Assembly (NCBI RefSeq): GCF_000429565.1
Contig: NZ_AUCC01000006.1
Span: 1-64,000 of the forward strand
Source of the DNA: Arsenophonus nasoniae DSM 15247
Lineage (GTDB): Bacteria; Pseudomonadota; Gammaproteobacteria; Enterobacterales; Enterobacteriaceae
Direction: 5' to 3'
Length of the DNA: 64,000 nucleotides
The notes under the pieces are model-generated. The model did no database searches, was not told the origin of the DNA, and was given only the letters and a program-made list of their open reading frames with translations. Within the stretch, counting starts at the first letter, position 1. Every line of letters starts with the position of its first letter. The translations under genes were made by a program, and so were the position numbers. Positions 24,149 through 35,496 of this stretch are shown piece after piece.

Positions 24149-25627
24149 GTGAATACACAACAATTAGCCAAATTAAGAGCAACAGTGCCCGAAATGCGTC
24201 GGGTTAAGCATATCCATTTTGTTGGCATTGGCGGTGCTGGCATGGGCGGTATTGCTGAAGTATTGGCTAACGAAGGTTATGAAATTAGTGGGTCTGATTT
24301 GTTACCTAATACGGTTACTGAGCAATTAATAGAGCTTGGGGCAAAAATTTATTTTAATCACCGACCAGAGAATGTCGCAAATGCTTGTGTCGTCGTCGTC
24401 TCTACGGCAATTGCGGCGGATAATCCAGAAATTATTGCAGCACGTGAAGCACGTATTCCAGTCATTCGACGCGCTGAAATGTTGGCAGAATTGATGCGTT
24501 TTCGTCATGGGATTGCTATCGCAGGAACTCATGGCAAAACGACTACCACTGCGATGATTGCCAGTATTTATGCACAGGCAGGGTTAGACCCGACGTTTAT
24601 CAATGGTGGACTGGTGAAAGCGGCAGGTGTTCATGCACGTTTAGGTACTAGCCGCTATTTGATTGCCGAAGCTGATGAGAGTGATGCTTCTTTCTTACAT
24701 TTACAACCGTTAGTTGCTGTTATAACAAATATCGAAGCAGATCACATGGAAACTTATGATGGTGATTTTGAGAAATTAAAACAGACCTTCATCAGTTTCT
24801 TACATAATCTACCATTTTACGGTCGGGTGGTATTATGTATTGATGATCCGGTGGTGCGTTCGTTGTTACCGCAAATAGGTCGTTATATTACCACTTATGG
24901 CTTTAGCGATGACGCAGATGTCCGGATTACATCTTACAAGCAACGAGGTAATCAAGGTTTCTTTACTGTAGCGCGCGAAAACAGAGCCGATTTAGCTTTC
25001 ATCTTGAATGCACCAGGGCGTCATAATGCATTAAATGCGACTGCGGCCATTGCGGTAGCAACCGAAGAAGGTATTGATGATAGCGCTATCTTGACGGCGT
25101 TAAAAAAATTTCAAGGGACTGGGAGACGTTTTGATTTGTTAGGTAATTTCCCTTTAGCGGATGTTAATGGCAAAAAAGGTAGCGTTATGCTGGTGGATGA
25201 TTATGGTCACCATCCAACAGAAGTTGATGCTACTATTAAAGCAGCAAAAGAAGGATGGCCAAATAAACGTATCGTGATGGTTTTTCAACCTCACAGATAT
25301 ACTCGCACGCGTGATTTGTATGATGATTTTGCCAATATTTTAGAGCAGGTCGATGTGTTGTTGATGCTAGATGTCTATCCGGCAGGAGAGGAACCTATCC
25401 CTGGTGCAGATAGTCGATCATTATGTCGGACAATTCGCAATCGAGGCAAATTAGATCCTATTTTTATCGCTGAGCATGACCAAATTGGCGAAACCTTAGC
25501 AAAAATTATAGAAGATAACGACCTGATACTTATACAGGGAGCTGGAAATATTGGCAAAATAGCACGTAATTTGGCTGACACAGATTTACGGCCAATGCTA
25601 ACGAGTAAGGAAAAGTATCATGGCTGA
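24149..25627 (+). CDS. murC: UDP-MurNAc:L-alanine ligase
   Basis: First Mur ligase; adds L-alanine to UDP-MurNAc. I use the GTG at 24149 ([19 protein letters not shown]), which matches the family start and has a purine-rich AGTGAAGAG upstream; the frame continues 25 codons further 5' without homology that I recognise. It has 492 residues. Motifs: [19 protein letters not shown] loop [12 protein letters not shown] and [10 protein letters not shown]. Confidence 0.95.
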   Translation: MNTQQLAKLRATVPEMRRVKHIHFVGIGGAGMGGIAEVLANEGYEISGSDLLPNTVTEQLIELGAKIYFNHRPENVANACVVVVSTAIAADNPEIIAAREARIPVIRRAEMLAELMRFRHGIAIAGTHGKTTTTAMIASIYAQAGLDPTFINGGLVKAAGVHARLGTSRYLIAEADESDASFLHLQPLVAVITNIEADHMETYDGDFEKLKQTFISFLHNLPFYGRVVLCIDDPVVRSLLPQIGRYITTYGFSDDADVRITSYKQRGNQGFFTVARENRADLAFILNAPGRHNALNATAAIAVATEEGIDDSAILTALKKFQGTGRRFDLLGNFPLADVNGKKGSVMLVDDYGHHPTEVDATIKAAKEGWPNKRIVMVFQPHRYTRTRDLYDDFANILEQVDVLLMLDVYPAGEEPIPGADSRSLCRTIRNRGKLDPIFIAEHDQIGETLAKIIEDNDLILIQGAGNIGKIARNLADTDLRPMLTSKEKYHG

Positions 25628-26540
25628 TAAAGTTGCCGTGCTTTTAGGCGGAAATTCAGCCGAAAGAGAAGTGTCGCTGCAATCTGGCGATGCGGTAGTA
25701 AATGGCTTACGTGACGCTGGCATAGCTGCATATCCAGTTGATATTAAAGATTTTGCTGTCATCAAATTAAAAGAGGCTGGTTATAATAAAGTTTTTATTG
25801 CCTTACATGGACGCGGTGGTGAAGATGGGACAGTACAAGGGGTTTTAGAATTTTTAGGCTTACCCTATACCGGGAGTGGGGTTTTAGCTTCATCACTTTC
25901 AATGGATAAGTTACGTACTAAACAGTTATGGGCGGGTATAGGTTTGCCGATTGCACCCTATATAGCACTGGACAAGCAACAGTTAGCCATGATGTCAGAT
26001 GAAATGCTTTTTGAGTCTGTTTGTCATTTGGGTTTACCGCTTATTGTAAAACCAAGTCTTGAAGGTTCAAGCGTTGGTATGAGCAAAGTAACCACTTTGT
26101 CTGAATTAAGAATAGCGCTAGAGTTCGCTTTTCGTTATGACAAAGATGTGCTGATTGAGAAATGGCTAAATGGGCCGGAATATACCGTGGCAATTGTAGG
26201 GGAACAGGTATTGCCTTCGATTCGTATTCAACCGGTAGGCGTTTTTTATGATTATGATGCAAAATATCTCTCTAATGAGACACAATATTTCTGTCCTAGT
26301 GGGTTGAAAGCTGAAGAAGAAGAGCAATTGAATAAATTAGCGCTAGCGGCTTATAAGGCGGTTGGTTGTGCTGGTTGGGGGCGTGTTGATGTCATGAGAG
26401 ATAACGATGGTGTTTTTTATTTATTAGAAATTAATACCTCACCGGGAATGACTGGCCATAGTTTGGTACCCATGGCTGCGAAACAAGCAGGAATGACTTT
26501 TTCACAGTTAGTTAAAAAGATTTTGGAATTGGCGGACTAA
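25620..26540 (+). CDS. ddlB: D-alanine:D-alanine ligase B
   Basis: ATP-grasp enzyme that makes D-Ala-D-Ala for MurF. It has 306 residues, with [16 protein letters not shown] at the N-terminus, the flexible serine loop [10 protein letters not shown] near 143-152 and the metal-binding end [17 protein letters not shown] near 268-284. Overlaps murC by 8 bp. Confidence 0.97.
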   Translation: MADKVAVLLGGNSAEREVSLQSGDAVVNGLRDAGIAAYPVDIKDFAVIKLKEAGYNKVFIALHGRGGEDGTVQGVLEFLGLPYTGSGVLASSLSMDKLRTKQLWAGIGLPIAPYIALDKQQLAMMSDEMLFESVCHLGLPLIVKPSLEGSSVGMSKVTTLSELRIALEFAFRYDKDVLIEKWLNGPEYTVAIVGEQVLPSIRIQPVGVFYDYDAKYLSNETQYFCPSGLKAEEEEQLNKLALAAYKAVGCAGWGRVDVMRDNDGVFYLLEINTSPGMTGHSLVPMAAKQAGMTFSQLVKKILELAD

Positions 26541-26541
26541 T

Positions 26542-27339
26542 ATGCCGCAGGCATCACTGAACGTTCGTAATAAAGAGCCTAAAGAGCGTCGGAACGATGG
26601 TGGCCGAAGTAATGGTTCTTATTTGGCAGGCATTATTTTCTTCTTAATAGTATTGGGTACTATTATAGGGAGTGGGTGGATGGTGTTAAATTGGATGAAA
26701 GATGCCAATAGATTGCCGATTTCCAAGCTGGTGATCACTGGCGAACGCCATTACACCCGTGACGATAATGTTAGAAAAGCAATATTGGCACTGGGTATGC
26801 CGGGTACATTTATGACAATTGATGTGAATGCGATCCAGAATCAAATAAAAACCATGCCGTGGATAAGACAAGTTACGGTCCGTAAGCAATGGCCTGATGA
26901 ACTAAAAATTCATCTAGTAGAATATAAACCTTATGCCAAATGGAATGATACTTTTTTTATTAATGCTGAAGGAACAGTTTTTAGTTTACCAGTGTTACTA
27001 AATGTTAAAGGTAATTTCCTGATGTTATATGGTCCACAAGGCAGTCAGCAAGAAGTTTTAGAAATGTATCGTGTTATGCAACAGCAACTGGCGCCACATA
27101 ATTTTAGCATTAAATCAGTATCGATGACTGCACGCCGCGCGTGGCAATTAGTTTTAGCCAATGATATTCGATTAAATATTGGTAAACAGGATATTAAAGA
27201 GCGATTGAACCGTTTTGTTGAGCTTTATCCACTATTAAAACAAGTTACAGATAAACGTATTGGATATATAGATTTGCGATATGGTAGCGGTGCAGCGGTA
27301 GGTTGGTTACCACTTTTAGCCGAATCTACTACACACTGA
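26542..27339 (+). CDS. ftsQ: Cell division protein FtsQ
   Basis: Bitopic divisome scaffold. It has 265 residues: a basic cytoplasmic tail, one membrane span (about 28-50), then a POTRA domain ([15 protein letters not shown] onward) and the FtsQ beta domain. It ends shortly after AAVGWLPLL, slightly earlier than E. coli FtsQ, leaving 49 bp before ftsA rather than a tight junction. Confidence 0.94.
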   Translation: MPQASLNVRNKEPKERRNDGGRSNGSYLAGIIFFLIVLGTIIGSGWMVLNWMKDANRLPISKLVITGERHYTRDDNVRKAILALGMPGTFMTIDVNAIQNQIKTMPWIRQVTVRKQWPDELKIHLVEYKPYAKWNDTFFINAEGTVFSLPVLLNVKGNFLMLYGPQGSQQEVLEMYRVMQQQLAPHNFSIKSVSMTARRAWQLVLANDIRLNIGKQDIKERLNRFVELYPLLKQVTDKRIGYIDLRYGSGAAVGWLPLLAESTTH

Positions 27340-27388
27340 GTTGAAAGAGTTTGGAACTGCTGATTGATCAGATACAGGCAAATTAACG

Positions 27389-28645
27389 ATGATTAAAACG
27401 ACGGACAGAAAATTAGTAGTTGGTCTTGAAATTGGAACTTCCAAGGTTTCTGCGCTGGTTGGTGAAATTTTGCCTGATGGTATGGTAAATATTATTGGTG
27501 TCGGCAATTGTCCATCTCGAGGGATGGATAAAGGCGGCGTGAATGATTTGGAATCTGTCGTTAAATGTGTGCAGCGAGCTATTGATCAAGCTGAATTGAT
27601 GGCGGATTGCCAAATATCATCGGTTTATCTGGCGCTTTCTGGCAAGCATGTTAGCTGCCAGAATGAAATAGGTATGGTACCTATTTCTGAAGATGAAGTT
27701 ACTCAAGATGACGTAGATAGCGTTGTTCATACAGCTAAATCTGTCCGAGTTCGTGATGAACATAGAATTTTACACGTTATTCCACAAGAGTATGCTATTG
27801 ATTATCAAGAAGGAATTAAAAATCCGGTCGGACTTTCAGGTGTACGTATGCAAACTAAGGTACATCTAATTACTTGCCATAATGATATGGCCAAAAATAT
27901 TGTCAAAGCAGTTGAACGCTGTGGTTTAAAAGTAGATCAATTGATTTTTGCCGGTTTAGCGTCAAGTTATTCCGTTTTAACGGAAGATGAGCGTGAATTG
28001 GGGGTATGTGTTGTCGATATTGGCGGTGGAACCATGGATATAGCGGTTTATACTGGCGGTGCACTGCGTCATACCAAGGTTATACCCTATGCAGGGAATG
28101 TCGTGACCAGTGATATTGCCTATGCATTTGGTACCCCTCCCAGCGATGCGGAAACAATAAAAGTTCGCCATGGTTGCGCATTAGGTACTATTGTTAGTAA
28201 AGACGAAAATGTTGAGGTACCCAGTGTAGGTGGTCGGCCGCCAAGAAGTTTACAACGTCAAACATTAGCTGAAGTAATCGAGCCACGTTACACAGAGTTG
28301 CTAAACTTAGTAAATGAAGAGATTTTAAAATTGCAAGAACAATTACGCCAGCAAGGTGTTAAACATCATCTGGCGGCGGGTATTGTCTTAACAGGAGGCG
28401 GTGCTCAGATTGATGGTCTAGTCGAATGTGCCCAAAGAGTATTTCATACTCAGGTACGCATCGGTAAGCCATTAAATATAACTGGTTTAACGGACAATGC
28501 ACAGGAGCCTTATTACTCCACAGCTGTTGGGCTCCTGCATTACGGCAAACAGACTCATTTTGGGAATGAAGCCGAAATGGATAAGCGTACATCAGTGAGT
28601 AGTTGGTTTCATAAAATCACTAGTTGGCTGAGAAAAGAATTTTAA
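27389..28645 (+). CDS. ftsA: Cell division protein FtsA
   Basis: Actin-like ATPase that tethers FtsZ to the membrane. It has 418 residues, with VVGLEIGTSKVSALVGE at the phosphate-1 loop, VVDIGGGTMDIAVY at phosphate-2 and GIVLTGGGAQIDGL at the adenosine motif. The C-terminal amphipathic helix (SSWFHKITSWLRKEF) that binds the membrane is present. Confidence 0.97.
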   Translation: MIKTTDRKLVVGLEIGTSKVSALVGEILPDGMVNIIGVGNCPSRGMDKGGVNDLESVVKCVQRAIDQAELMADCQISSVYLALSGKHVSCQNEIGMVPISEDEVTQDDVDSVVHTAKSVRVRDEHRILHVIPQEYAIDYQEGIKNPVGLSGVRMQTKVHLITCHNDMAKNIVKAVERCGLKVDQLIFAGLASSYSVLTEDERELGVCVVDIGGGTMDIAVYTGGALRHTKVIPYAGNVVTSDIAYAFGTPPSDAETIKVRHGCALGTIVSKDENVEVPSVGGRPPRSLQRQTLAEVIEPRYTELLNLVNEEILKLQEQLRQQGVKHHLAAGIVLTGGGAQIDGLVECAQRVFHTQVRIGKPLNITGLTDNAQEPYYSTAVGLLHYGKQTHFGNEAEMDKRTSVSSWFHKITSWLRKEF

Positions 28646-28699
28646 TTTTGTAAGAAGCAAATCTTCGCTTCTATATAAGGCACAAAACGGAGAGAGATT

Positions 28700-29866
28700 A
28701 TGTTTGAACCAATGGAATTAACCAATGACGCGGTGATTAAAGTCATCGGCGTTGGCGGTGGCGGTGGCAATGCCGTTGAACACATGGTGCGTGAACGCAT
28801 CGAAGGTGTTGAATTCTTTGCTGTTAATACGGATGCTCAGGCATTACGTAAAACAGCAGTAGGACAAACTATTCAGATCGGCAATGGTATTACAAAAGGC
28901 TTGGGAGCAGGAGCAAATCCTGAAGTTGGTCGTAATGCCGCTGAAGAAGATCGTGAAGCCTTGCGCAATGCGCTTGATGGGGCAGACATGGTCTTTATTG
29001 CTGCTGGTATGGGTGGTGGTACGGGCACCGGCGCAGCCCCAGTTGTGGCCGAAGTTGCTAAAGAGCTTGGTATCCTGACGGTAGCAGTTGTGACCAAACC
29101 TTTCAACTTTGAAGGTAAAAAACGCATGGCATTTGCTGAAACAGGGATCTCAGAGCTGTCTAAGCATGTCGATTCGTTGATTACTATTCCGAATGATAAA
29201 TTATTAAAAGTGCTAGGGCGAGGTATTTCTTTGCTCGATGCATTCGGTGCTGCCAATGATGTGCTAAAAGGTGCGGTTCAAGGCATCGCTGAGCTTATCA
29301 CTCGTCCAGGTTTAATGAATGTGGATTTTGCTGATGTTCGTACCGTCATGTCTGAAATGGGTTATGCCATGATGGGATCTGGCGTGGCACGAGGTGAAGA
29401 TCGCGCTGAAGAAGCGGCAGAAATGGCAATTTCTAGCCCCTTATTGGAAGACATTGATTTATCGGGCGCTCGTGGTGTATTGGTTAATATTACCGCAGGT
29501 TTTGATTTACGACTGGATGAATTTGAAACAGTGGGTAATACCATTCGTGCATTTGCATCGGATAATGCAACGGTTGTTATCGGTACTTCACTAGATCCTG
29601 AAATGAATGATGAGTTACGTGTGACCGTGGTTGCCACAGGGATTGGTATGGATAAGCGGCCAGAAATCACGTTGGTTACTAACAAAACAGCCCAAAAATC
29701 ATCGCTAGAGCAGCGTTATCAGCAGATGCAAGGCTCAATGCCTGGCATGACTCCGTTAACGGAAGAAAAAACGGCTGCTAAAGTGGTGAATGAACAAAAT
29801 ATGCCGTCAAATAAGGAGCCGGACTATCTTGATATTCCAGCTTTTTTAAGAAAACAGGCTGATTAG
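28700..29866 (+). CDS. ftsZ: Cell division protein FtsZ
   Basis: Tubulin-like GTPase that forms the Z ring. It has 388 residues. The signature [10 protein letters not shown] lies near residues 104-113, and the T7-loop region [11 protein letters not shown] near 207-217. The C-terminal peptide [14 protein letters not shown], which binds FtsA, ZipA and ZapD, is intact. GGAGAGAG precedes the ATG. Confidence 0.98.
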   Translation: MFEPMELTNDAVIKVIGVGGGGGNAVEHMVRERIEGVEFFAVNTDAQALRKTAVGQTIQIGNGITKGLGAGANPEVGRNAAEEDREALRNALDGADMVFIAAGMGGGTGTGAAPVVAEVAKELGILTVAVVTKPFNFEGKKRMAFAETGISELSKHVDSLITIPNDKLLKVLGRGISLLDAFGAANDVLKGAVQGIAELITRPGLMNVDFADVRTVMSEMGYAMMGSGVARGEDRAEEAAEMAISSPLLEDIDLSGARGVLVNITAGFDLRLDEFETVGNTIRAFASDNATVVIGTSLDPEMNDELRVTVVATGIGMDKRPEITLVTNKTAQKSSLEQRYQQMQGSMPGMTPLTEEKTAAKVVNEQNMPSNKEPDYLDIPAFLRKQAD

Positions 29867-29919
29867 TTAACAATTGATTGGTTTCTCTGCTTTTTGTGCT
29901 AAAATATCTTGCTAATCCT

Positions 29920-29973
29920 GGAATGAGGGTTAGCAAGACAGTTAACGGAATGAGGGTTAGCAAGACAGTTAAC
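29920..29973 (+). repeat. Perfect 27-bp tandem duplication in the lpxC leader
   Basis: The unit starting GGAATGAGGGTTAGCAAGAC occurs twice without a gap (29920-29946 and 29947-29973), 16 bp before the lpxC ATG. The two copies are identical, so the event is recent. It lies in the stretch expected to be the lpxC 5' untranslated region. Confidence 0.95.
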
Positions 29974-29989
29974 GATGTGAGAAAAAACG

Positions 29990-30907
29990 ATGATCAAACA
30001 AAGGACACTAAAACGTATTGTTCAAGCGACGGGCGTCGGTTTACATACCGGCAAGAAAGTCACTTTATCATTGCGTCCAGCACCGGCAAATACCGGGGTC
30101 ATCTACCGCCGTACAGATTTAAATCCACCGGTTGATTTCCCGGCTGAGGCAAAATCGGTACGTGATACCATGCTATGCACCTGCTTGGTCAATGAAGATG
30201 ATGTACGTATTTCAACGGTAGAACATCTGAATGCTGCATTAGCAGGGCTAGGAATTGACAATATTATCATTGAGGTAGATGCACCTGAAATCCCAATAAT
30301 GGATGGAAGTGCTGCACCTTTTGTATTTTTATTGTTAGATGCAGGCATTGAAGAGTTAAACAGCGCCAAGAAATTTCTTCGTATTAAAGAAAATGTCCGA
30401 GTTACAGATGGTGATAAATGGGCTGAGTTAGCGCCTTATAACGGATTTAGCTTAGATTTCACTATCGATTTCAATCATCCTGCTATTAATAGTAGTACTC
30501 AACGTTATAAACTAGATTTTTCGGCCAAATCTTTTGTTAGAGATATTAGCCGTGCGCGTACCTTTGGCTTCATGCGTGATATTGAATACTTACAATCTAA
30601 AGGCTTATGTTTAGGCGGCAGCTTTGATTGTGCGATTGTTGTTGATGATTATCGCGTACTAAATGAAGATGGTTTGCGTTTTGAGGATGAATTTGTGCGT
30701 CATAAAACGCTAGATGCTATTGGTGATTTATTTATGTGTGGACATAATATTGTTGGTGCTTTCACCGCGTATAAATCAGGCCATGCATTGAATAATAAAT
30801 TATTGCAAGCTGTTTTAGCAGCTGAATCTGCTTGGGATATGGTGACGTTCGAAGATGAATCTGAAATGCCTGTCGCATTTAAAACACCTTCGACAATAAT
30901 AATCTGA
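29990..30907 (+). CDS. lpxC: UDP-3-O-acyl-N-acetylglucosamine deacetylase
   Basis: Zinc enzyme for the committed step of lipid A synthesis. It has 305 residues ([20 protein letters not shown]). Zinc-ligand motifs are visible: [12 protein letters not shown] (His79 type) and [19 protein letters not shown] in the C-terminal part. The E. coli enzyme is controlled by FtsH proteolysis through its C-terminal tail; here the tail ends [10 protein letters not shown]. Confidence 0.97.
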   Translation: MIKQRTLKRIVQATGVGLHTGKKVTLSLRPAPANTGVIYRRTDLNPPVDFPAEAKSVRDTMLCTCLVNEDDVRISTVEHLNAALAGLGIDNIIIEVDAPEIPIMDGSAAPFVFLLLDAGIEELNSAKKFLRIKENVRVTDGDKWAELAPYNGFSLDFTIDFNHPAINSSTQRYKLDFSAKSFVRDISRARTFGFMRDIEYLQSKGLCLGGSFDCAIVVDDYRVLNEDGLRFEDEFVRHKTLDAIGDLFMCGHNIVGAFTAYKSGHALNNKLLQAVLAAESAWDMVTFEDESEMPVAFKTPSTIII

Positions 30908-30938
30908 GATATATTATTTTAAGCAGGATATTCTATCT

Positions 30939-31004
30939 ATGGTACATCAGTGGATTATTCTCGCTCTTACATTACTTTCGTTGATGTTTTTTACTCAAAA
31001 TTAA
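30939..31004 (+). CDS. Possible 21-residue hydrophobic peptide
   Basis: A short frame, MVHQWIILALTLLSLMFFTQ plus one residue, with AGGA about 10 bp before its ATG. It would form a single membrane span. It follows lpxC by 31 bp and its stop overlaps the end of the convergent DUF721 gene. No family is recognised, and a chance frame in AT-rich DNA is quite possible. Confidence 0.22.
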   Translation: MVHQWIILALTLLSLMFFTQN

Positions 31005-31519
31005 TCTTTATTGCTAGTTGCTTTGGTACTCTCTCCGGCCAATGCAGCTAGTCGCTCTAATTTTTCCTTTAGCTTTTTTGGACTTCTTTTTGCCAGGTTA
31101 CGTATTGTCTTTGCACTCTCTTTGCTTAGTTTGCTTATTATCTGTTTTGATGGTTTTATAGCTATTTGATGAATTGATAAGCAATTTTTTAAATTTTTAG
31201 ATGATAATGATGGATTAATCATTATGTTGATTGAAGATAAAGATGGTAAAATAGTGTTACGTAATGTTGAAAGTAGCGTAGGAAGTTCATAGCTTAATCG
31301 TGCTTTTCGGCTAGCATTGGTAACTTCTAGAATAAGAATATGTTGACGATAATTAGCGACTCGACACCAAGCCTTTAATTCGATAGGAAGTAGGCTGATA
31401 ACAGTATTATTGAGTTTAATTAATGCCTGCGCGCGCTGTTGAATGGTTTGTAAGGTATTTGAATCATGGTTGTTTTCTTTTAACAAAATATTTAAAGATT
31501 GGGGATAACTATCGCGCAT
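31001..31519 (-). CDS. DUF721/DciA-like protein
   Basis: A 172-residue basic protein. The N-terminal half looks like the DUF721 domain (LIKLNNTVISLLPIELKAWCRVANYRQHILILEV as read in parts, near 32-70); the C-terminal part is Lys/Ser-rich. DUF721 proteins include DciA, the ancestral replicative helicase operator. Enterobacteria usually rely on DnaC, and a DUF721 gene beside secM is known in several of them. GGAG precedes the ATG at 31519. Its role here is unproven. Confidence 0.7.
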   Translation of the reverse strand: MRDSYPQSLNILLKENNHDSNTLQTIQQRAQALIKLNNTVISLLPIELKAWCRVANYRQHILILEVTNASRKARLSYELPTLLSTLRNTILPSLSSINIMINPSLSSKNLKNCLSIHQIAIKPSKQIISKLSKESAKTIRNLAKRSPKKLKEKLERLAALAGESTKATSNKD

Positions 31520-31554
31520 TTTTTTACTCCAATTCTTATATTATATGATATTCA

Positions 31555-32058
31555 ATGAATATATTAGATCTTTGGCGACATTTTGGTAAACGATATTTTT
31601 GGCCGCACTTGTTATTAGGTATTGTAACGGCCAGTATTGGTATACCTACAACTTTGGCAAAAGTGACTGAAAATATGTCACATACTAGCCAATTATTACC
31701 AAATTATCAGCAAAATTTAGCATTAGATCATCTACAAGCAGTCAGTAAATATCGTATTTTTTATAATTGTGGCGCAAATTATTGGCATCAGCATGCTTTA
31801 CGAAATATGATCCGCCAACTGACTTTTGTTTTCTCAGCTTATGAGACACAAAAGCAATTGGCGGCCAATTTAAGCGTGCGTAAAAAATCAATTTCGCTTT
31901 ATAATATGCTTGACACTCTTTACTCTATGGTTAATTTGAGTGTTTTTTATCCTAATGAGCAAAATTTTACCAATTCATTAACACAATCTTCTTATCACAT
32001 TGCCTACCAAACTGCGCTATGGGTTGCTTGGGGTCAGGGTATTCGAGCCGGACCGTAA
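31555..32058 (+). CDS. secM: Secretion monitor SecM (arrest peptide)
   Basis: SecM stalls its own ribosome when export is slow, exposing the secA start. This 167-residue protein has an N-terminal signal (basic RHFGKRYF, then hydrophobic LLLGIVTASIGI) and ends YQTALWVAWGQGIRAGP. That fits the arrest motif FxxxxWIxxxxGIRAGP with Tyr for the Phe and Val for the Ile. The stop codon directly follows the arrest Pro. It lies directly upstream of secA. I see no strong ribosome binding site. Confidence 0.88.
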   Translation: MNILDLWRHFGKRYFWPHLLLGIVTASIGIPTTLAKVTENMSHTSQLLPNYQQNLALDHLQAVSKYRIFYNCGANYWHQHALRNMIRQLTFVFSAYETQKQLAANLSVRKKSISLYNMLDTLYSMVNLSVFYPNEQNFTNSLTQSSYHIAYQTALWVAWGQGIRAGP

Positions 32059-32146
32059 CAAAAATTTCATAGACTTTTCGTTGATTCTTATAGCAACCAT
32101 TGTTCAACTAAATATATTAATTATATTGGTTGAAACCAGATAATAT

Positions 32147-32173
32147 AGGCGGATTTTAATAACAGCACCGCCT
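32147..32173 (+). promoter_or_regulatory. Hairpin upstream of the secA start
   Basis: AGGCGG (32147-32152) can pair with CCGCCT (32168-32173), ending 19 bp before the secA ATG. In E. coli a secM-secA intergenic stem-loop hides the secA ribosome binding site until SecM stalls. This hairpin is in the right place, though the pairing that masks the site is not fully resolved by eye. Confidence 0.45.
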
Positions 32174-32192
32174 GAATTGAGAAAAAATATTT

Positions 32193-34904
32193 ATGTTAAC
32201 TAAGTTACTAACAAAAATTTTTGGTAGTCGTAATGATCGTACTTTACGTCGTTTAGATAAATTTGTTCATATTATTAATAAGTTAGAGCCTGAATTTGAA
32301 AAATTTTCCGACCAAGAGCTTAAAGCCAAAACTGATGAATTTCGGCAGCGCCTAAAATCAGGAGCAACATTAGATGATTTGATCCCTGAGGCATTTGCAA
32401 CCGTTCGCGAAGCCAGTAAACGTGTATTTAATATGCGGCATTTTGATGTTCAGTTGCTAGGTGGTATGGTACTTAATGAGCGCTGTATTGCAGAGATGCG
32501 TACTGGTGAGGGCAAAACATTAACGTCAACATTACCTGCTTATTTAAATGCTTTAACGGGTAAGGGTGTCCATATTGTTACCGTAAATGACTATTTGGCT
32601 AAGCGTGACGCAGAAAATAATCGATTACTGTTCGAATTTCTTGGTATGACAGTCGGTATTAATTTACCCGGTATGCCTGCGACAATGAAGCGCGAAGCCT
32701 ATGCTGCGGATATTACCTATGGGACTAACAATGAATATGGTTTTGATTATCTGCGTGACAATATGGCTTTTAGTCCAGAAGAGCGTGTGCAGCGTAAACT
32801 CCACTATGCATTAGTCGATGAGGTTGATTCTATTTTAATTGATGAAGCTCGTACTCCATTGATTATTTCAGGACCAGCGGAAGATAGTTCAGATCTATAT
32901 AAAAAAGTGGATAAATTAATTCCTCATCTTAAGCAGCAAGAGAAAGAAGATTCAGATACTTTTCAAGGTGAAGGACATTTTTCTGTTGATGAAAAATCGC
33001 GTCAAGTTACCTTGACAGAACGTGGTTTGGAATTAATTGAACAATTATTAGCAAAAGCCAATTTAATGGAAGAGGGCGAATCACTTTATTCTCCGGCTAA
33101 TATTATGCTTATGCACCACGTTATGGCTGCCCTACGCGCGCATGCACTTTTCAGTCGAGACGTGGATTATATTGTTAAAGACGGTCAGATTATTATTGTT
33201 GATGAACATACCGGACGTACAATGGAAGGACGTCGTTGGTCAGATGGATTGCATCAAGCCGTTGAGGCAAAAGAAGGGGTTGAAATTCAAAATGAGAATC
33301 AGACATTAGCATCAATTACCTTCCAGAATTATTTTCGGCTATACGAAAAACTCGCGGGTATGACCGGTACCGCTGATACAGAAGCTTTCGAATTTAGATC
33401 TATCTATAAATTGGATACCATTGTTATTCCAACTAATCGTCCGATGATCCGTAATGATTTACCTGATTTAGTTTATATGACTGAGGCGGACAAATTTGCT
33501 GCCATTATCGATGATATTCGTGAATGTACTAGCAGAGGCCAACCGGTATTAGTAGGTACTATTTCAATCGAAAAATCAGAGCTAATTTCTCGGGAACTTA
33601 CTAAAGCTAAAATTGCGCATAATGTTTTAAATGCTAAGTTCCATGCGATGGAAGCCGATATTATTGCTGAAGCAGGGCAGGCAAGTTCAGTGACTATTGC
33701 CACTAATATGGCCGGGCGAGGTACAGATATTGTATTAGGAGGTAGTTGGCAGGCAGAAATCAATAAACTAGAGGACGCTAGTCAGGAGCAAATTGATAAA
33801 ATCAAGACAGCGTGGCAAGAGCGTCATGAGGCGGTAATTGCTGCTGGTGGTTTGCATATCATTGGTACAGAACGCCATGAATCTCGTCGTATTGATAACC
33901 AATTACGCGGACGTTCTGGACGCCAGGGTGATCCCGGTTCATCCCGTTTTTATCTTTCAATGGAAGATTCTTTGATGCGTATTTTTGCCTCTGATCGAGT
34001 GGCAGGTATGATGCGTAAATTGGGTATGAAACCTGGTGAAGCAATTGAACATCCTTGGGTAACAAAAGCTATTGCGAATGCACAGCGTAAGGTTGAAAGC
34101 CGTAACTTTGATATTCGAAAACAACTTTTAGAATATGATGATGTCGCTAACGATCAACGCCGAGCTATCTATTCACAGCGCAATGATCTATTAGATGGTG
34201 GTGATGTTAGTGAAACAATTGACAGTATTCGTGAAGACGTTATAACCGCAACTATTGATGCTTATATCCCTCCCCAATCTTTGGAAGAAATGTGGGATAT
34301 TGATGGTTTACAAAAGCGGTTAAGTAACGATTTTAGTTTAGAATTACCTATTCAGGAGTGGTTGGATAAAGAACCCGAATTACATGAAGAAACTTTGCGT
34401 GAACGTATTCTAGAAAAAACGATTGCAGCTTATAGAGAAAAAGAAGACATTGTTGGCAGCGAGATGATGCGTAATTTTGAGAAGGGCATCATGCTACAAA
34501 CTCTTGATACATTATGGAAAGAGCATTTGGCTGCAATGGATTATTTGCGCCAGGGTATTCATTTACGAGGCTACGCCCAAAGAGATCCAAAACAGGAATA
34601 TAAGCGCGAATCTTTTGGTATGTTTGCAAATATGTTAGAAACTTTGAAATATGAAGTAATTAGTACATTAAGCAAAGTGGAAGTTCGATTACCAGAGGAA
34701 GTCACTGTACTTGATCAGCAAAGACGAGAAGAGGCAGAACGTCTTATGAAAAAGCAGCGGCTTAGCCATGAAATTGAAAATGAATCATTGATGTCAAAAA
34801 CGGAAGCTCAAATGGCGGCCCAAGGCCATAAAATTGGTCGAAATGAACCTTGTCCATGTGGCTCAGGTAAAAAATATAAGCATTGCCATGGTAGCTTAGG
34901 TTAA
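32193..34904 (+). CDS. secA: Protein translocase ATPase SecA
   Basis: Motor of the Sec pathway that drives preproteins through SecYEG. It has 903 residues: DEAD motor with Walker [13 protein letters not shown] (about 102-113), Walker B region [34 protein letters not shown] in the second nucleotide-binding fold and a C-terminal zinc/SecB-binding end [14 protein letters not shown]. Translation is probably controlled by SecM. Confidence 0.98.
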   Translation: MLTKLLTKIFGSRNDRTLRRLDKFVHIINKLEPEFEKFSDQELKAKTDEFRQRLKSGATLDDLIPEAFATVREASKRVFNMRHFDVQLLGGMVLNERCIAEMRTGEGKTLTSTLPAYLNALTGKGVHIVTVNDYLAKRDAENNRLLFEFLGMTVGINLPGMPATMKREAYAADITYGTNNEYGFDYLRDNMAFSPEERVQRKLHYALVDEVDSILIDEARTPLIISGPAEDSSDLYKKVDKLIPHLKQQEKEDSDTFQGEGHFSVDEKSRQVTLTERGLELIEQLLAKANLMEEGESLYSPANIMLMHHVMAALRAHALFSRDVDYIVKDGQIIIVDEHTGRTMEGRRWSDGLHQAVEAKEGVEIQNENQTLASITFQNYFRLYEKLAGMTGTADTEAFEFRSIYKLDTIVIPTNRPMIRNDLPDLVYMTEADKFAAIIDDIRECTSRGQPVLVGTISIEKSELISRELTKAKIAHNVLNAKFHAMEADIIAEAGQASSVTIATNMAGRGTDIVLGGSWQAEINKLEDASQEQIDKIKTAWQERHEAVIAAGGLHIIGTERHESRRIDNQLRGRSGRQGDPGSSRFYLSMEDSLMRIFASDRVAGMMRKLGMKPGEAIEHPWVTKAIANAQRKVESRNFDIRKQLLEYDDVANDQRRAIYSQRNDLLDGGDVSETIDSIREDVITATIDAYIPPQSLEEMWDIDGLQKRLSNDFSLELPIQEWLDKEPELHEETLRERILEKTIAAYREKEDIVGSEMMRNFEKGIMLQTLDTLWKEHLAAMDYLRQGIHLRGYAQRDPKQEYKRESFGMFANMLETLKYEVISTLSKVEVRLPEEVTVLDQQRREEAERLMKKQRLSHEIENESLMSKTEAQMAAQGHKIGRNEPCPCGSGKKYKHCHGSLG

Positions 34905-34934
34905 AGCGAATTGGCTAAAACAATTAAAAATAAG

Positions 34935-34956
34935 AGCGGAGAATATATCCGCTTTT
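34935..34956 (+). terminator. Rho-independent terminator after secA
   Basis: AGCGGA pairs with TCCGCT around a 7-base loop and is followed by a T-run. It lies 31 bp past the secA stop and before mutT. Confidence 0.75.
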
Positions 34957-34990
34957 TTACTGTACAACTAAAAAATAATTAAATTATTTT

Positions 34991-35392
34991 ATGAAAAAAA
35001 AACAATTACACATTGCTGTTGGTATTATTAGAAATGCACAACAAGAAATTTTTATTACCCAACGGGCAGCTAATTCCCATATGGGGGGTTTTTGGGAATT
35101 TCCTGGTGGTAAATTAGAAGTTGGCGAAACACCGGTAGAAGCATTGTTTCGTGAGCTTAAAGAAGAAATTGGGATAGATGTTATTAACAGTCAATTGTTG
35201 CAGGTTGTTGAACATGAATTGCCAGATCGTAGAATAACGTTGCATTTTTTTCTTGTGGAACAATGGGATTGCCAGCCGTATGGAAAAGAAGGCCAATCTT
35301 CACGTTGGCTTTTACAAAAATCACTGGTAGCTGAAGAATTTCCACCTGCGAACCGAGTAATTGTTGATATGTTAATCAATAATGTGATTTGA
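34991..35392 (+). CDS. mutT: 8-oxo-dGTP diphosphatase MutT
   Basis: Nudix hydrolase that removes 8-oxo-dGTP from the nucleotide pool. It has 133 residues. The Nudix box spans GGKLEVGETPVEALFRELKE plus EIG near residues 39-61 (GX5EX7REXXEEXGX pattern). Position after secA is conserved in enterobacteria. Confidence 0.95.
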   Translation: MKKKQLHIAVGIIRNAQQEIFITQRAANSHMGGFWEFPGGKLEVGETPVEALFRELKEEIGIDVINSQLLQVVEHELPDRRITLHFFLVEQWDCQPYGKEGQSSRWLLQKSLVAEEFPPANRVIVDMLINNVI

Positions 35393-35496
35393 GTTGCTAT
35401 CCGACAAATAAGTTAAAATAAATAAGTTTGTTATATTATTGTATTTAAGAGTTATGTAATGATGTAGATAAGATCATAGTGTTTTTGATTTTAAAT

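Noticed and set aside
28873..29256. 127-codon minus-strand frame inside ftsZ
   Set aside because: Antisense of a conserved gene with biased composition; no independent support.
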